From NCBI RefSeq assembly GCF_048771995.1, contig NC_133030.1, positions 54,468,001-54,532,000 of the forward strand: a DNA stretch of 64,000 nucleotides, in the 5' to 3' direction. The notes beneath the pieces are model-generated. The model searched no databases. It saw only the letters and a program-made list of their open reading frames with translations, and was not told the origin of the DNA. The DNA is from Taeniopygia guttata (Eukaryota; Chordata; Aves; Passeriformes; Estrildidae). This document shows positions 45,651 to 57,400 of this stretch, one piece after another (position 1 is the first letter of the stretch; each line of letters begins with the position of its first letter). Both the position numbers and the translations under genes were made by a program.

Positions 45651-48600
45651 TGTAGAATGCTGAACTCTGAAATGCTAAACTGTGTTATTAAAGGAAAAAT
45701 AAATAAGTAGGAAATCATATTTTTTAAAAAAACCCGGTGTGTTGAATTTGAATGACTGCTGTTGACTTGCAGATGGCCAGGGTGCATCCTTGCTCCTGTG
45801 TGAGCCCATTGCATGGCTGTTCTGTGCTTTGTGTTCACACACCCAGTAGAGCTTTACTGTGGCATTTCCCATCCTCTGCACAGGTAACTTCCAATAACTT
45901 CTGTCAGAGTCCTATTTTCCATGTGCTAACTCTGCTGGAATGAACCAGGCAATGGTGTTCATCCTGATATCAGAGTTGAGAGCCCTTGTACAAACAGCAG
46001 AAATAAATGGAATGGCTTTTCCTGCATTTGTGGTACACTGCTTTCCCAAAGAGATGTGGGAAAAGAGAGTTGAAGCATAGCTTAAACGTCTAAAGATGTA
46101 GATTTCTTATTTTTTCTTTTGTGTCATTAGTGACTCTTCTCAGCTGAGAACCGCATGCCAGGTGTGTGCTCGAAGTCACAGAACATGATGCAGTCTGGAA
46201 TGTGTGGAGCAATAGTAGTTCCACCACGTTTCAGATTCAACCTGGGGATGAAAACCCTGATCCCCTGGGGTTTTGTATGAAGCATGCAACTTCTACTGAG
46301 CACCACACTGTTGTTTCTTCCCTGTCGTCCCTCCCACCCCTCTCTCTCTGAAATTGCAGTTTCCCTTCCTTCCCATCGCTGCAGGGGCAGTACTGGGTTT
46401 AGCAATGCGGGAACGTCCTGCCTGTGCTCAGACACAAGACCGCAGTGTCTTGGCAAAAGCCAAGTATTGGGCAGCCGAGTGCCTTCTCTTGATAAAATGG
46501 GAATGCTAGAGAAATGGCAAATGCAGGCAGGTGAAAGGGGAGGGTGGCTGAGAAGTGCCGTCCTCACCTTGTGCCCGATGTGCTGAGGTGGATGTTCCTT
46601 TGCTGCTGAGAGCAGCCACTGGGCTCCAGCCTCTCTATCCTGCTCATCAGCCTTTCCACTCGCACTCCCAGCCTTGGCACCTGAGGCTGCAATGCCCAAA
46701 GCTCTTCGTATCTCTGCTGTGGAGCGTGAAGGGGTGGTGGGTTCCCTTGTCTTAATGAAGTGAGTTACCTTCCAGTAGAGTCCTCTGCAGAGGAGTCTCC
46801 TCCTCCCAAATTGGGGAGCTTGATGCTGCTCAGATGTGACACTCCCATCATTACAGAGCAGCAGGATAAGCAGAGAGGAAACAAATTGCTTTAAACATGA
46901 AGGCAAACACTAATTCTATCCTCACCTCCCTGCTCCTCCGCCCCCAGTAAGGAATCGTAATTGAAATGACACGTGGTGCCCTTCCTGGCTCCAGTGAGGC
47001 TTTATGAAAGGTTTCTCCTTCATGCCAGGTCCCAGAAGGTGACTGTCAGCTTCGTGGGGTGCTTTCCCCCAGTGGGCCATCGGGTACTTAAGGTGACAGG
47101 AGCAGAGTGCCAGCCCTGGGAGCACCAAGCAGCCAGGGAGAGCAGGGTGAGGAGCTCCTGGGCTACAGAGGGTGCTGGATGACAGGAACACTGCCAGAGC
47201 CTGGACCTGCTGCTGGGGCCATCCTTTGGAAGAACTGCAGGAGTATTTTTTAAAGCTCTTGGGAAGATTTCCAGAGTTTCAAACCTTGGGTTTGCTTGCT
47301 GTCTGGTAAGAAGTTAGAGGTTTTCAAAATGTTCAGTCCTGTGTATCCTGTTTGCTTTGATGTGACCAAGTCCGGAATTGTCTAAGGAATAGGGAAATAG
47401 CCAGTGATCAAAACAAGTGGTGAAATAGGTGATTTCCCCCAACCTTCCCCAAAGCCAGTTATTTCATGAGTCAGTTGTGTGGTTCCTTCCTGCACGCCTG
47501 GATTGAGCCCTGGAGGCTGTTCCTGTCGAGTAATGTGTCTGGCTTGTTGTTTGGCCAAAACAGGTGAAAACCCAAGTATCTTCCCTACCCCCCTTGACAA
47601 ATGTGACACCTGGGGAAGCTGAGCCCACTCAGATCTCTCGCTCCTACAAGTGGGTCTTTGGCAGTGAACGCTGGACCTCAGCGCATGCTCTGGTGTGTTC
47701 CGTAGGCTCAGAAGAATGGGGATGGCCCAAGCCAGGGACTGAATTCCCACTGCCTGGGCTGGCAAACACAGAAGAGACCTCAGGTCTCAACTGACTTCTA
47801 CCCTGCAGGCTGCACCTTGGGTTAAGCAATGTTTGGGCGCAGCTGGTTTGGTTGCAGTTGTGTTTTGGCAGCACAGCTGCATGAGTGGAGGTGGGAGCTC
47901 CAGACACTGCTGTGGACACTCGATGGCTGCTCTGTGCCAACGCAGAAGCTTTGCAGAGATTACTTGGATTTCTACCCAGTATTTCTGCCTGGCAGGTAGA
48001 AGTGGCATCTGCCTCAGTATATTCTGTGCCATCAGCCTGCAGGAACACGGGTGAGGTGTGAGCCTGTCCCCAGCTGTGGCCCCTTTAGCAGGTGTCCCTG
48101 GGGTAGGTAGTGATGGCTGGTGAAAGACGCCCAGTTTTCCCAGGATAAAAAGAAATCCTAGCCATGCACGTGGTTGGATAGAGTGGGCTGGTTCCAGTGT
48201 GCAGCTTGGCCTGGGCTCAGGGCTGAGAAGCAAACCTGGTTGCTCACGCCCCTAAATGCGCACAGATCTCACTCCATAGCTGCTCCTTGCACACGCCCCT
48301 AACAGGAAGCTCCTGCTCCCCTGCTTCACACTACAAGATAAGAAGTGTATTGGGGTGTGGCTTCCAGGTAGCTCTGAGATCAATTGTGATCCTCTCCAGT
48401 GACTTCTCCTGCCTTGCTGCCCTGAGGGTAAGGTGACTCTGTGGCCGCTGGAGGCCTGTAAGCACCTCTTGCTGAATTGGCATGAAGCTCCAAAGAGGGG
48501 TTTAACTCCACAGACTGGCTGTACATTCAGCTTCAGCTCCTGACCAGCCCTGAAATGAGGCTGTGCCTGTCCCAGCAGCACACACAGCTCCTCTGCCGTC

Positions 48601-51289
48601 AGAGACTGGTTCTCGCAGTATAGATGGTTCTGTTGCACTCAAGACTATCTTTTCCTTAAATTAAAGGAAATCTCTTATGGGGATTTTCTCTGGTAGATGC
48701 TAGGGGCTGCCTGCTTTAAGGGCAGCCATGAGACAGAAAACAGCTAGAGGGGCTGTCACCTCCAGGCCATTTCTCCTCATTTATTTAAGCTTAGCTTCAT
48801 GTTTAAACCTTCAGCAATGCTGCACTGTGCCAAGGAGACTGGCAAACATTCTGTGCCAGGGTACAGCCCAGCTCCCACAGGGGGTGGCTTCAGCACTTGG
48901 GGTTTGGGAGCCAGTTTTTGGCACACCTCTGTCTTCTCCCCTCTCTCTGTTTGAAGCCATGGCATGTAACACAATTGTCACAGAGTAATTTTGCCATGCA
49001 CTTAATGACTTTCTGGGGACGGTGCCATTACTGCTTGGCTGTTTGGAAGGCTGCAGGAAGTGTGTGCTTGTGGGGGGCAATCATCCACCTTGGGGCCTGG
49101 TGCCCACACCATCACTGCTTTGTGCTCAGCCCTGAGCTCCCTTTCCAGATGCAAAGTGCTGTGTCTGAGCGCTCATGCTGGCAAAAGTCCCTTGTGTTGC
49201 AGGATATTTCCTTTTAAGCAGTGAGGAGAGATGCAGTTGTACAACAGGGAAATTCTGAGAGGTCCTGGATGTCCCTGAAGGGATTTAGGAGGTGGCTTTC
49301 CTGGCTGGTTAAGGGGAACTGTGTTTTTGGCTGTGATGCCCGTTTATAACTCAGTACTGGGAAGGTCAAGCATCCACTGAGTGCTTGTTTCCCTTCTGTA
49401 ATGGTGATGTTCTTGTCCCCCCAGGAGCATCGTGGGCAGCCAGCACAGGGGAACAGAAGGATGGGCAGGCAGCAAGGAATAAACTGTGCTGATCTCTGCA
49501 CTGGGGCAGCTTTAATTTCTGGGGACTGATTTCTCCTTCCTTTCAACTTTGTTTCACTCTCCCTGTAACCACCTGACCCAAACCTTGCTCCTGTACAGCC
49601 TTCCATTGTGCCCGTCTCATCCTGAGGCACAGCAGCATCTTGGGGCAATAGCAACAATAAAAGCTAGGATGGAGAGGAGTGTGCTCCAGCCAGGGGGAGA
49701 GACCTGCAGTGAGGGTGGGTTATTCTGACCGGGTTATTCAGCGATGCTGGAGTGAGCACCTGGCCCCAGTAATAACTTTTGCCAGAATTTCTGTCATTCC
49801 TCTACCCTGCCCTGTCCTACCCTAATGCTGGAGCAGGGACTGTCCATCCTTGAGCAGGGTTTCACAGGCAGATTTGAGATTTTTGACCTCTGCCTGCTTG
49901 CCAGATGAGTTCCAGCTCATTTAAAATCAAGTATCAGCTTTGGTGGCACAAGCAGCAGCTGCAGAGTACAGAAAGCAAAACTAAGGGCGTGGAGCACATC
50001 ACAGCACACTGGGTTTCAGGGGTTGTGGCACTGCTCTCTGCACAGGGTCCTATGAGCAGTTGCTCCCATCCTGGCTGTGCTGCAGGATACTGAGGCCACA
50101 GACAAGCGTGCACTGGCCCTCTGCACACTGCAGTCCTTTCTCCAAGCTCGTATTGCCAAGTATCCATGATTTATCATTTTCCCCCCTCAATATTAAAATA
50201 CAGGACATCTCACTGCAGTCAGCATTCACCCTGCAAGTCCCCTAGGAAAGATTTGTGAGTGGTAATTAGAGTGCAGGAACCTTTCACCTCGAGGACATCT
50301 CTCAGCATTGAGCTCCCTGGGTAGAAAGTGCTGACTGTGTTTTGGCTGATGCCCAAGCTTAGAGCTGCAGCTCTAAGGAGCTTTCTCTCCTGGCACCTCA
50401 GTCTGTCTGCCAAGTTGGAAGCTAGGAAGCAGTGGGAGTATGAATGCTGGGATAGGGATGGTTTGCTTCCCACTCCTGAACTCCTAAATCCTTGCTGATG
50501 TCAGGTAAGCTTCTTGTGGTCTGTGTCCTGTCGACTGGATGACCCTTCCAAGAACTCCTCCAGTCTCTTCCTGGCCTCTAGTAAACCCCTGCATTCACCA
50601 ATCTTCTGTCCTTGCCCTGCTGGTACCAGGGTCAGCTGAAGGGCAGCTGAGCTTCATGGCTCTCTCCTTGGCATTAGCCTCTGACACCATCCATGCTCTC
50701 CCCCCACCCTTCTCTGCTCCTAACACACCCCTGGTAAAGACCTGGGCCTGGACCGGCATGCAGCACTGCTCCATGCTGCAGCAGACGACAGGGATGGTGC
50801 AGTTCCCCTCCTGCTGCATCCCCATGCACCGGTGCCACTGCCAGCAGCCACCACAGGAGCATCACAGAGCTGTGCTGGCACTGCCAGCTAATGATCAAAT
50901 CAGCTGGTGGCCAAAGTACAATTACCAGTCCTGGCTGGGAGCTATTCCCTTCCAAGAGAGCTAATTGAAAATACATGGAGGCTATTATTAGTAATTACGA
51001 GGTAGCCGCTGTTCAGTAGGGAGAGTGGTGTGGGTTGTGCATGCAGCGTGTTCATCCCAACGCTCTTCAGCTGGACCTGGGTGGATGGGGGGATCGTGGG
51101 GGCCAGGCCTGGTGAACAAAGCTGGGGGGATCCCCACTCTTGTCTCCCCAGCTACCTCCTTGGTGGCTCTCTTAGATTCCCAACGGGATCTAATGCCAAG
51201 GAAAGAGGGAGATGGGGAAAGGAGCTGAGCACGAACCAGCTTCTGGAACAGAGCAAGGCTGAGGCTGAGCTGAGGTTTAAACCCGCTTC
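45651..51289. other. TRAF3-AMN intergenic region
   Basis: About 5.6 kb that is clearly GC-richer than the TRAF3 gene body. No exon, RNA gene or LINE was recognised. Several chance open frames exist, the longest being 259 codons on the minus strand at 46127-46906. None has domain resemblance, a splice context or biased codon use that I could recognise. Because it lies just upstream of AMN, regulatory elements for that gene could be present. Confidence 0.7.
46002..46007 (+). terminator. TRAF3: Alternative distal poly(A) signal
   Basis: AATAAA about 375 bases beyond the preferred site. It is a possible longer 3' end, with only weak GT-rich sequence downstream. Confidence 0.25.
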
Positions 51290-51394
51290 CCACTGCGGTG
51301 AACTCCCCGCTCCCTGCGGCCCATCACGTGCCCGGGAAGGTGCAAGGTCCGGCCGGGCGGGATCGCGGGCCGAGGGGAGGCAGCCGGCGGCGGA
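51276..51394 (+). promoter_or_regulatory. AMN: AMN promoter-proximal region
   Basis: The 120 bp before the AMN start codon include a TATA-like TTTAAA at 51276-51281, an E-box CACGTG at 51325-51330, and AGGTGCAAGGTCC at 51338-51350. The last is an imperfect direct repeat with one-base spacing, like sites for HNF4-type nuclear receptors. GC-rich CCGGCC-type sequence fills the rest. The motifs are visible; their use is inferred. AMN is known to be expressed in kidney and gut epithelium, where HNF4 factors are active. Confidence 0.4.
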
Positions 51395-51437
51395 ATGAAG
51401 CGCCCGCTCTGCCTGCTGGGCATCCTGCGGCTCCTCG
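51395..51437 (+). CDS. AMN: AMN coding exon 1: signal peptide
   Basis: ATG at 51395 encodes MKRPLCLLGILRLL, a positive start followed by a hydrophobic core, plus the first base of an Ala codon. The donor GTGAGT is at 51438. With exon 2 the signal continues AATAA, a likely cleavage region before V20-Y21. There is no better upstream in-frame ATG in the visible sequence. Confidence 0.88.
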
Positions 51438-54400
51438 GTGAGTCCGCCCCGGGCCGGCCGGCGGCCAGCGGGGGTGACCCGGGGGCTCTGTCACTCGCAG
51501 GCAATCGGGAGAAGGCATTTCCAGCCGGACACGGGGAAGGCAGGCGGGGACCGAGGTTGGCGCAGCCCTGCGGAGCCCGCTCAGCCTCTCGTGTGCAGTC
51601 AGCAGCGCTGCGCTGCGGGACACGCTCCCTGTTGAATATGCATGTAGCTTTATGTTTCAAGGACCGCGCTTCCCGGGAGACAGGGAAATAGCACAGGAAT
51701 AATTCCAGGGCTGGGGAGGGTGCAGGAATGCGTAGGACACAGGGATAAGCCTCCGGCCGGCGGAGCCGTGTGCAGGGCGGGCCCGGCTGGGAGATCGCTC
51801 GGACGTGAGGCTCTGTGCGATGGGGCTCTCGGCCGAGCTCACACCTCTCCATTCCCCGCTCCCCGCGGCCCCAGGGACACGAGGGAACCGCAGCAAGGAC
51901 GGAACAACTTGCCATTGCAATCTGTTTTTTGGTTGTTTTTTTTTTTTTTTTTTTCCCTTCTTAAGCTCTTTTCCTGCTCTTTTTCTGAGCCAGGAAGGTG
52001 TTTATGGCCGCAACGCTGCGAGCAGCTGCTTGGCTGCAGCTCTCACCCCGGTAATGTTTTGTCCCTCTCGGAGGGTTTCAAAGGGGACCCGGCGCGGTGG
52101 GTTCGCTCTGCCTCAGGGGTCCCTCAGGCACCCGCAGCCCTCCGCGGGTGTACCTGGCCTCCAAGACGTCCATTCTGGTTAAAAATACATCCTTTCCTCT
52201 TCCAGCAGTCTCAGCTTTTTTTGTAATTTTCTCTTCTCTGTCTCATACTCACTTGCCTGAAGCTATTTAATTCAGGCTTCTGGAGATTGCTTTATCTTCA
52301 GCTGAATATGCACCCCGCAGCCAAGCCTGGGCAGTGCCAGGTTGGGAGGCTGCTCTGCTGTGCTTGTGCAGACAGAGAGGTCAGCGTGAAAATCTCCTCT
52401 GCCGTGTTCTATCCCTGGCCAGCAGGCTCATCCCTGAGTGCAAGGACAGGACTGCCACTGTCCCAGGAAAGCCCAAGGGGAAGAACCCTGTTTCCCGACA
52501 TGTTTATGCCTCAGGCTGAAGTACACCATTGAATCCTCCCTCTCCAGCTCCAAACACATGAAATCAGCCTGTACTTGTGCTACATGTCCTATGGTAAATG
52601 CCCTTTCTTCTCTTGCCCCTCTTAGTTGTATCACACCTCTGCATGCCCACTCTGTACCTGCTGGAAACCGAAGGCTGAGGAATCTTTCCTTGTTTAATTA
52701 GTCTGAGTGACAACTAAACCCCCTGCAAGGATTGCTTAACTGCCAGGTGTATGTTATTCTTACCCTTTGCCTGCAGGACACTTCCCTGCCTTCTGTCTGC
52801 CTGCTGGTTGTCCCTTGCTTCTCTTCCTGTCTGGGTGGTTAAAACCATCACCCAGCCAAAAAAAAAATCCCCTGTGTAGAGAAGGGCCGAGACTGCTCAG
52901 CTGGGACAATGCAGGAGTTGCTCTTGGGTAGAAAATCCCCAAATCTGATCTATGAATGCCGAGCCATCCTAAAGTACATCCCAGAGCTGGCTCCCAGTGC
53001 CTCTCATGGACTGGGTTAAACTGGTTTTTGTGTTCCCTCCCAGCTGCCACCGCTGCCGTGTACAAGCAATGGATCCCCAACACCAATTTCGAAACCGCCT
53101 CCAACTGGGATAAAGGCAGAGTCCCCTGTGCCAGGGATGTGGTTCACTTTGACAAGGATAAGGTATAGACATTTTAAATTTATTTTATTTTTGTTTTCAC
53201 AAAACACTGTCAGGCATTGGAAAAGTACCTTTACCTGACAGACCAAAGCACACTTTATTCTTGCTTTTCTTGCAGGTTGTCTCAGTGTTCGTCAGGTCTC
53301 CCCACGCGCTGACAGACATGGTAAGGCATGGTGGGCAGAGGTGTATGAGGGTGGGTGAGGGCAGGGCCAGCCCTGGAGCTCTGCCTGGTGGCACATTCCC
53401 CTGTCCCCCTCTCCACAGAATCATAAAATCATCTGGCTTGGAAGGGACCTTAAAGGTTATCAGTCCCAACCCCCTGCCATGGACAGGGACACCGTCCACC
53501 AGCCCAGGTTGCTCAGAGTCCCGTCCAACCTGGCCCTGAACACTTCCAGGGATGGGGCATCCACAGCTTCTCTGGGCAACTTGTGCCAGTGTCTCATCAC
53601 CCTCACAGTAAAGAATTTCTTCCTAATATCTAATGTCCTACTGGCCTCTGTCAGTTTAAATTCATTCAATGGACTTTGGCACTTTCCTCCATGGTCCAGG
53701 CAGACCAAGGATACCTCAGCTAGGGCAAGGAACAGGAGTCCTACAGCAGCCTGGGTTTCTTTGTACCATGGAACCAAAAAGACCATTTCTGGTTGTGTAG
53801 GTTGGTTGGTTGGTTTTGGTTTGTTTTTTTGTTTGTTTGTTTTGCTTTTTATTTAGGGGAGATGAGAGAGAGTACAGCAAAATCCAATTTAATTTGAAAG
53901 AAATTGATTTTTTTCTCCTCAAAGGAGGATAAAACCCCCTCTATGTGATGGAGATCTTAGCAATAGTTGGCCGAGGAGCACCAACCCACAGCACTGCTGA
54001 CAGAGCAGGCACTAGCCCTTGGCAGAGGCTAAGTAAAGCTGACATCAAAATAGCTTGAAATGAAAACAAACTGTTCTGGGAAATCCCAAAATGTTGCTTG
54101 AGAAATTTTCTTTCAAGTGTCATTGGGTTTTATATTTTTCTGTGCTATTATCAGTCTAGCTGTGGCAGGATGGGCATGGCACCCTGCTGAAATGTGTGTG
54201 TTGAGTGATATAAGATTGGGGCAGCTCAACTTGGAGGGGGTTTATGAGCAACCTGGTTTTGCCCCACATGAGGAACTCTGCCCTAGAGCAAGCTGACAGG
54301 CAGCCGTGGAAACAAGGGCTCTCAATCTCTGTGGCTTGGAGGGTAAAATTTAACAGGGAGGAATTAAAGGGAAAAGCAAACCCATTGTCCCAACCTGCCA

Positions 54401-57400
54401 GTGGGGGATGGGTCACCAGTGAGCCTTTCTCAGTGCTGGGACAGGAAGAGATGGGATGGGTCCTGTTTGGAAAACCTCCTCCTCTAGACCTGATGAGCTC
54501 GTGGACAAGGTTCTTTTCTCACTTTTAGGTCAGCTTTGCTCTTTTATTGGCCATTAAATTTGAAGAAGCCCTTGAAATTTATGGGGTGTAATTTGTTCAG
54601 GCTGTCTATGCCACTAATAGTTTTGATGCTTTAATAACGCCATGTGCCACATTTAATCCCTCTACAAATATTTGGAAAAGATACTTTATTTATATGGCAT
54701 TTTAAATATGAATTTTTGAAAGAAAGAATGTACTGGGGAAATACATACAAATGTAATGTAATAAATGATGTGGAATTTACCCAGAGAAGAAAAGAGCAAA
54801 ATACCACTCCAGTAGATTTTATTTTACTTACAGATGAATGTATAATATTTCTAAAGTACTTTCATCAGAGGCCTGCAAAGTGCATAATTGCAGAGCAGCG
54901 TCAGTCATTATGGCTGAGCCTCCTGCAGCCAAGCTGGAGAGCAGAGCTGAGCAGCCTGAGGAGAGGGAGATCCACACAACCTTTGCACTGCACAAACCAG
55001 CATCCGTGGCTCAGTGGGTGGCTGGCTCCTGTTGTGCCTTAGGGATGGGTCAGGGTGCCCCAGTGACTCCTGTGTCATCCCTGTCAAAGGATCCAGAGTG
55101 CTGGCAGGAGCCCCAGGGACCCTCTGCTGCCTTGGGGTTTCTCTGGGCCCCTGCTGCTGGCAGGCAGCTGCAGAGGCTCCAGGGTTACAGTGAAGTCCCA
55201 CTGCTGTGAGGATGGGGAGGACTGCCAGGGGGATCTACGAGGGAATGAACATGGGCTGTGAGGACACCATTCCCCTCCTGCACTGAGCTGCACTGCAGTG
55301 AGCAGCCAACCCTGCCCTATAACCTGTACTGCAGCTCACACCTTCCTTCTGTGCATCACTGCCCCAGCCATTCCCTGTGAGCTGTCCCAGCATGACTCTT
55401 AGTGAGGTGGTTAATATTTCTTTTTCATTCCAGCTCAGACACTTCCCTCCTGTTCTCTGCTATGCTCTGCTGTCGCCAGATGATACAGGGACTGCCAAGG
55501 TTAGGGATGAAAAAGGAATGAAACCCACCACCTGAGCTAGGCTGCCACTCATACAAATGGCATGAAATTTGGCAACCAGCTGGTTAGGAAATGAATTGGT
55601 CATGAAGATTTTTGCAGGGAGGCTGGGCTGCACCTGTTTGGCTGCCAGCCACGCGCGCTGGAGCATTAATCACTTAAATCAGCAAGAATACATTAAGCTT
55701 TAGAGTCACCATGGAGATGCTATACAGCCTTTGGCCAAAAATAAAAAAAAAAAGCAGAATGTTGTTTGCTGTAGTACCATGGAAGGAAATTCACGGCTGA
55801 GGAAGGATTAGGCTCTCAGTGATTTTCATGAAGATAAGTGCCTGCTGTGGCAAGTGTAGGGGAGGATGCTTGGTGCTGGTAGTGAAGGGACAGCATGAGA
55901 TCTCCCATCCCAACTCCCCAGCTGAGTGGAGTGTCCGGTGGTCCTCATGTGCTGCCATCACTCCTCTCCCAGACATTTATGTGAAAGCTCACTTCTGTAT
56001 GGTGGGCTCTCCAGCTCCCCTCCCCATTCATCCCGTGTGGGCACCAGCCATGTGCAGGGAGATGCCTCCTTGGGAGGAGGCTGTTGGGGCACAGAGCCTG
56101 CCTCTCTGCTCAGAGCTCACCCACTGAGCACCCAGCTCAGCACTTATTTGAAGTTTCAAATGGATCCCTGATTCAGTCACACATTAAATCCAAATCCAGC
56201 TTAAAGCGTAAGTGGCTTTGATGCACAACCGTTGTGATTAGGTTGGATTTTCTATGGTGTTTAGCTGCCTAAAGATGCAGATCAGTAATTAGCCAGCTTT
56301 TGGAGGTGCCTGAGACTAAATGTGCAGAAAAGATGGAAATGGAGATGATGATGCCTGGCATGGGTGCGCCAGGGCAGGGCAGACTTTGGCTTTGTTTGTC
56401 TCCTGATGGGGGAGAAAGACTCCTGAGCAGGAGTGGACCCTCTGGCTGTGTCTGTGCTTCCACAGGGAGCCAGGCCAGGGCATGGCTGCAGCAGTGAGCC
56501 TGGTGTTTGCCCCAGTAACACCAGCCCTTGTGCAGTTTGTGCCTGAGCAAACCAGCACTGATGTGTGGACCACGGATGGATGCTGCTGCTTCTGTTTTCA
56601 GGGTGGCAGGAGTCAGGTTTATTCACATGGGCAGAGCAGCCTTGCTCGACCCCAGGGTCAGGACACTGGCTGGGGTTACTCAGCAGCCCTGACATCGCCT
56701 TTCCAGCTCTGCCCCATCCCCGAGCTCTGCTATGGGGCCGCATCTGTCCCTACCCCCTCCTTGCCTGACCCACGAGGTGCTGCAAGGCTGGGCAAGGGTT
56801 TGGAGTGGCACTGGGGTCTGACCAGAGACACTTCCCCCAGCCTTATATTTTTAGCTGCCTAATTGCAAGAGCAGAATGTACTCGGCTTTGCTGCAGGATG
56901 CTCCCGCTCGGTTCCTGGCAGAGATTGATCTTGAAATGCCAATTGCTCTCCAGGGGCACCAGCTCTAATGAATTGCCACAGTTCCCGCTAGTCCCAGCCA
57001 CCGGTGCTCCCTCCCCCACCTCTTCCCAGTCAGCGGGGTAATGAGACAACCAGAAAAGGGATTATTTTTCCTTCCCCTAAGATGAAGAGAAACAATTTCA
57101 GGGGTGTGTGTGCCAGCACATAATTCCAAGATGGAATCCTGCAGTCTTTTCTGTGTCAGCATGTACAGTGAAGGTGTGTGCAGGAAAGGAGTTTGGTAAA
57201 CCAGCCATTTACGCTCATCTTCCCACTCTTTTCAGGCTGGTTTCCACCAGGAGGAGTTACTAAAGTCTATGATGAGCAGAGCAGCTTGCCAGCATCCTGG
57301 GCTGTAGCGGATGCTGGAGCCTGTCTGGCTGGGAAGCTGCTCCATGGACCGTCTGCCATCCCTTCACTGCTGGGCATGGCCCCTCTGCCTGCACCTCAAG

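Larger units (their letters stand above)
51290..52170. other. AMN: CpG island over AMN exon 1
   Basis: The stretch is markedly GC-rich with many CG dinucleotides, unlike the sequence on either side, and covers the AMN start codon and the beginning of intron 1. It ends around the sequence just after the T19 run, near 52170. Open frames of up to 212 codons on the minus strand here are side effects of the GC content. Boundaries are by eye. Confidence 0.7.

Noticed and set aside
47644..48638. Cluster of minus-strand frames of 128-148 codons in the intergenic region
   Set aside because: They are mutually overlapping, Pro/Ser/Ala/Gln-rich, with no domains and no evident splice structure.
51277..51915. 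212-codon minus-strand open frame over the AMN CpG island
   Set aside because: It is rich in P, R, G and A as expected from GC-rich DNA and lies opposite AMN exon 1 and its promoter. No domain or splice context supports it.
53479..53856. 125-codon plus-strand frame in AMN intron 3
   Set aside because: Its first half is antisense to the CR1 fragment and its end reads through the GGTT/GTTT microsatellite. It is not a gene.
54644..55042. 132-codon plus-strand frame across the AT-rich island
   Set aside because: Composition changes strongly midway and no family is recognisable. Chance is the simplest explanation; the DNA island itself is reported separately.
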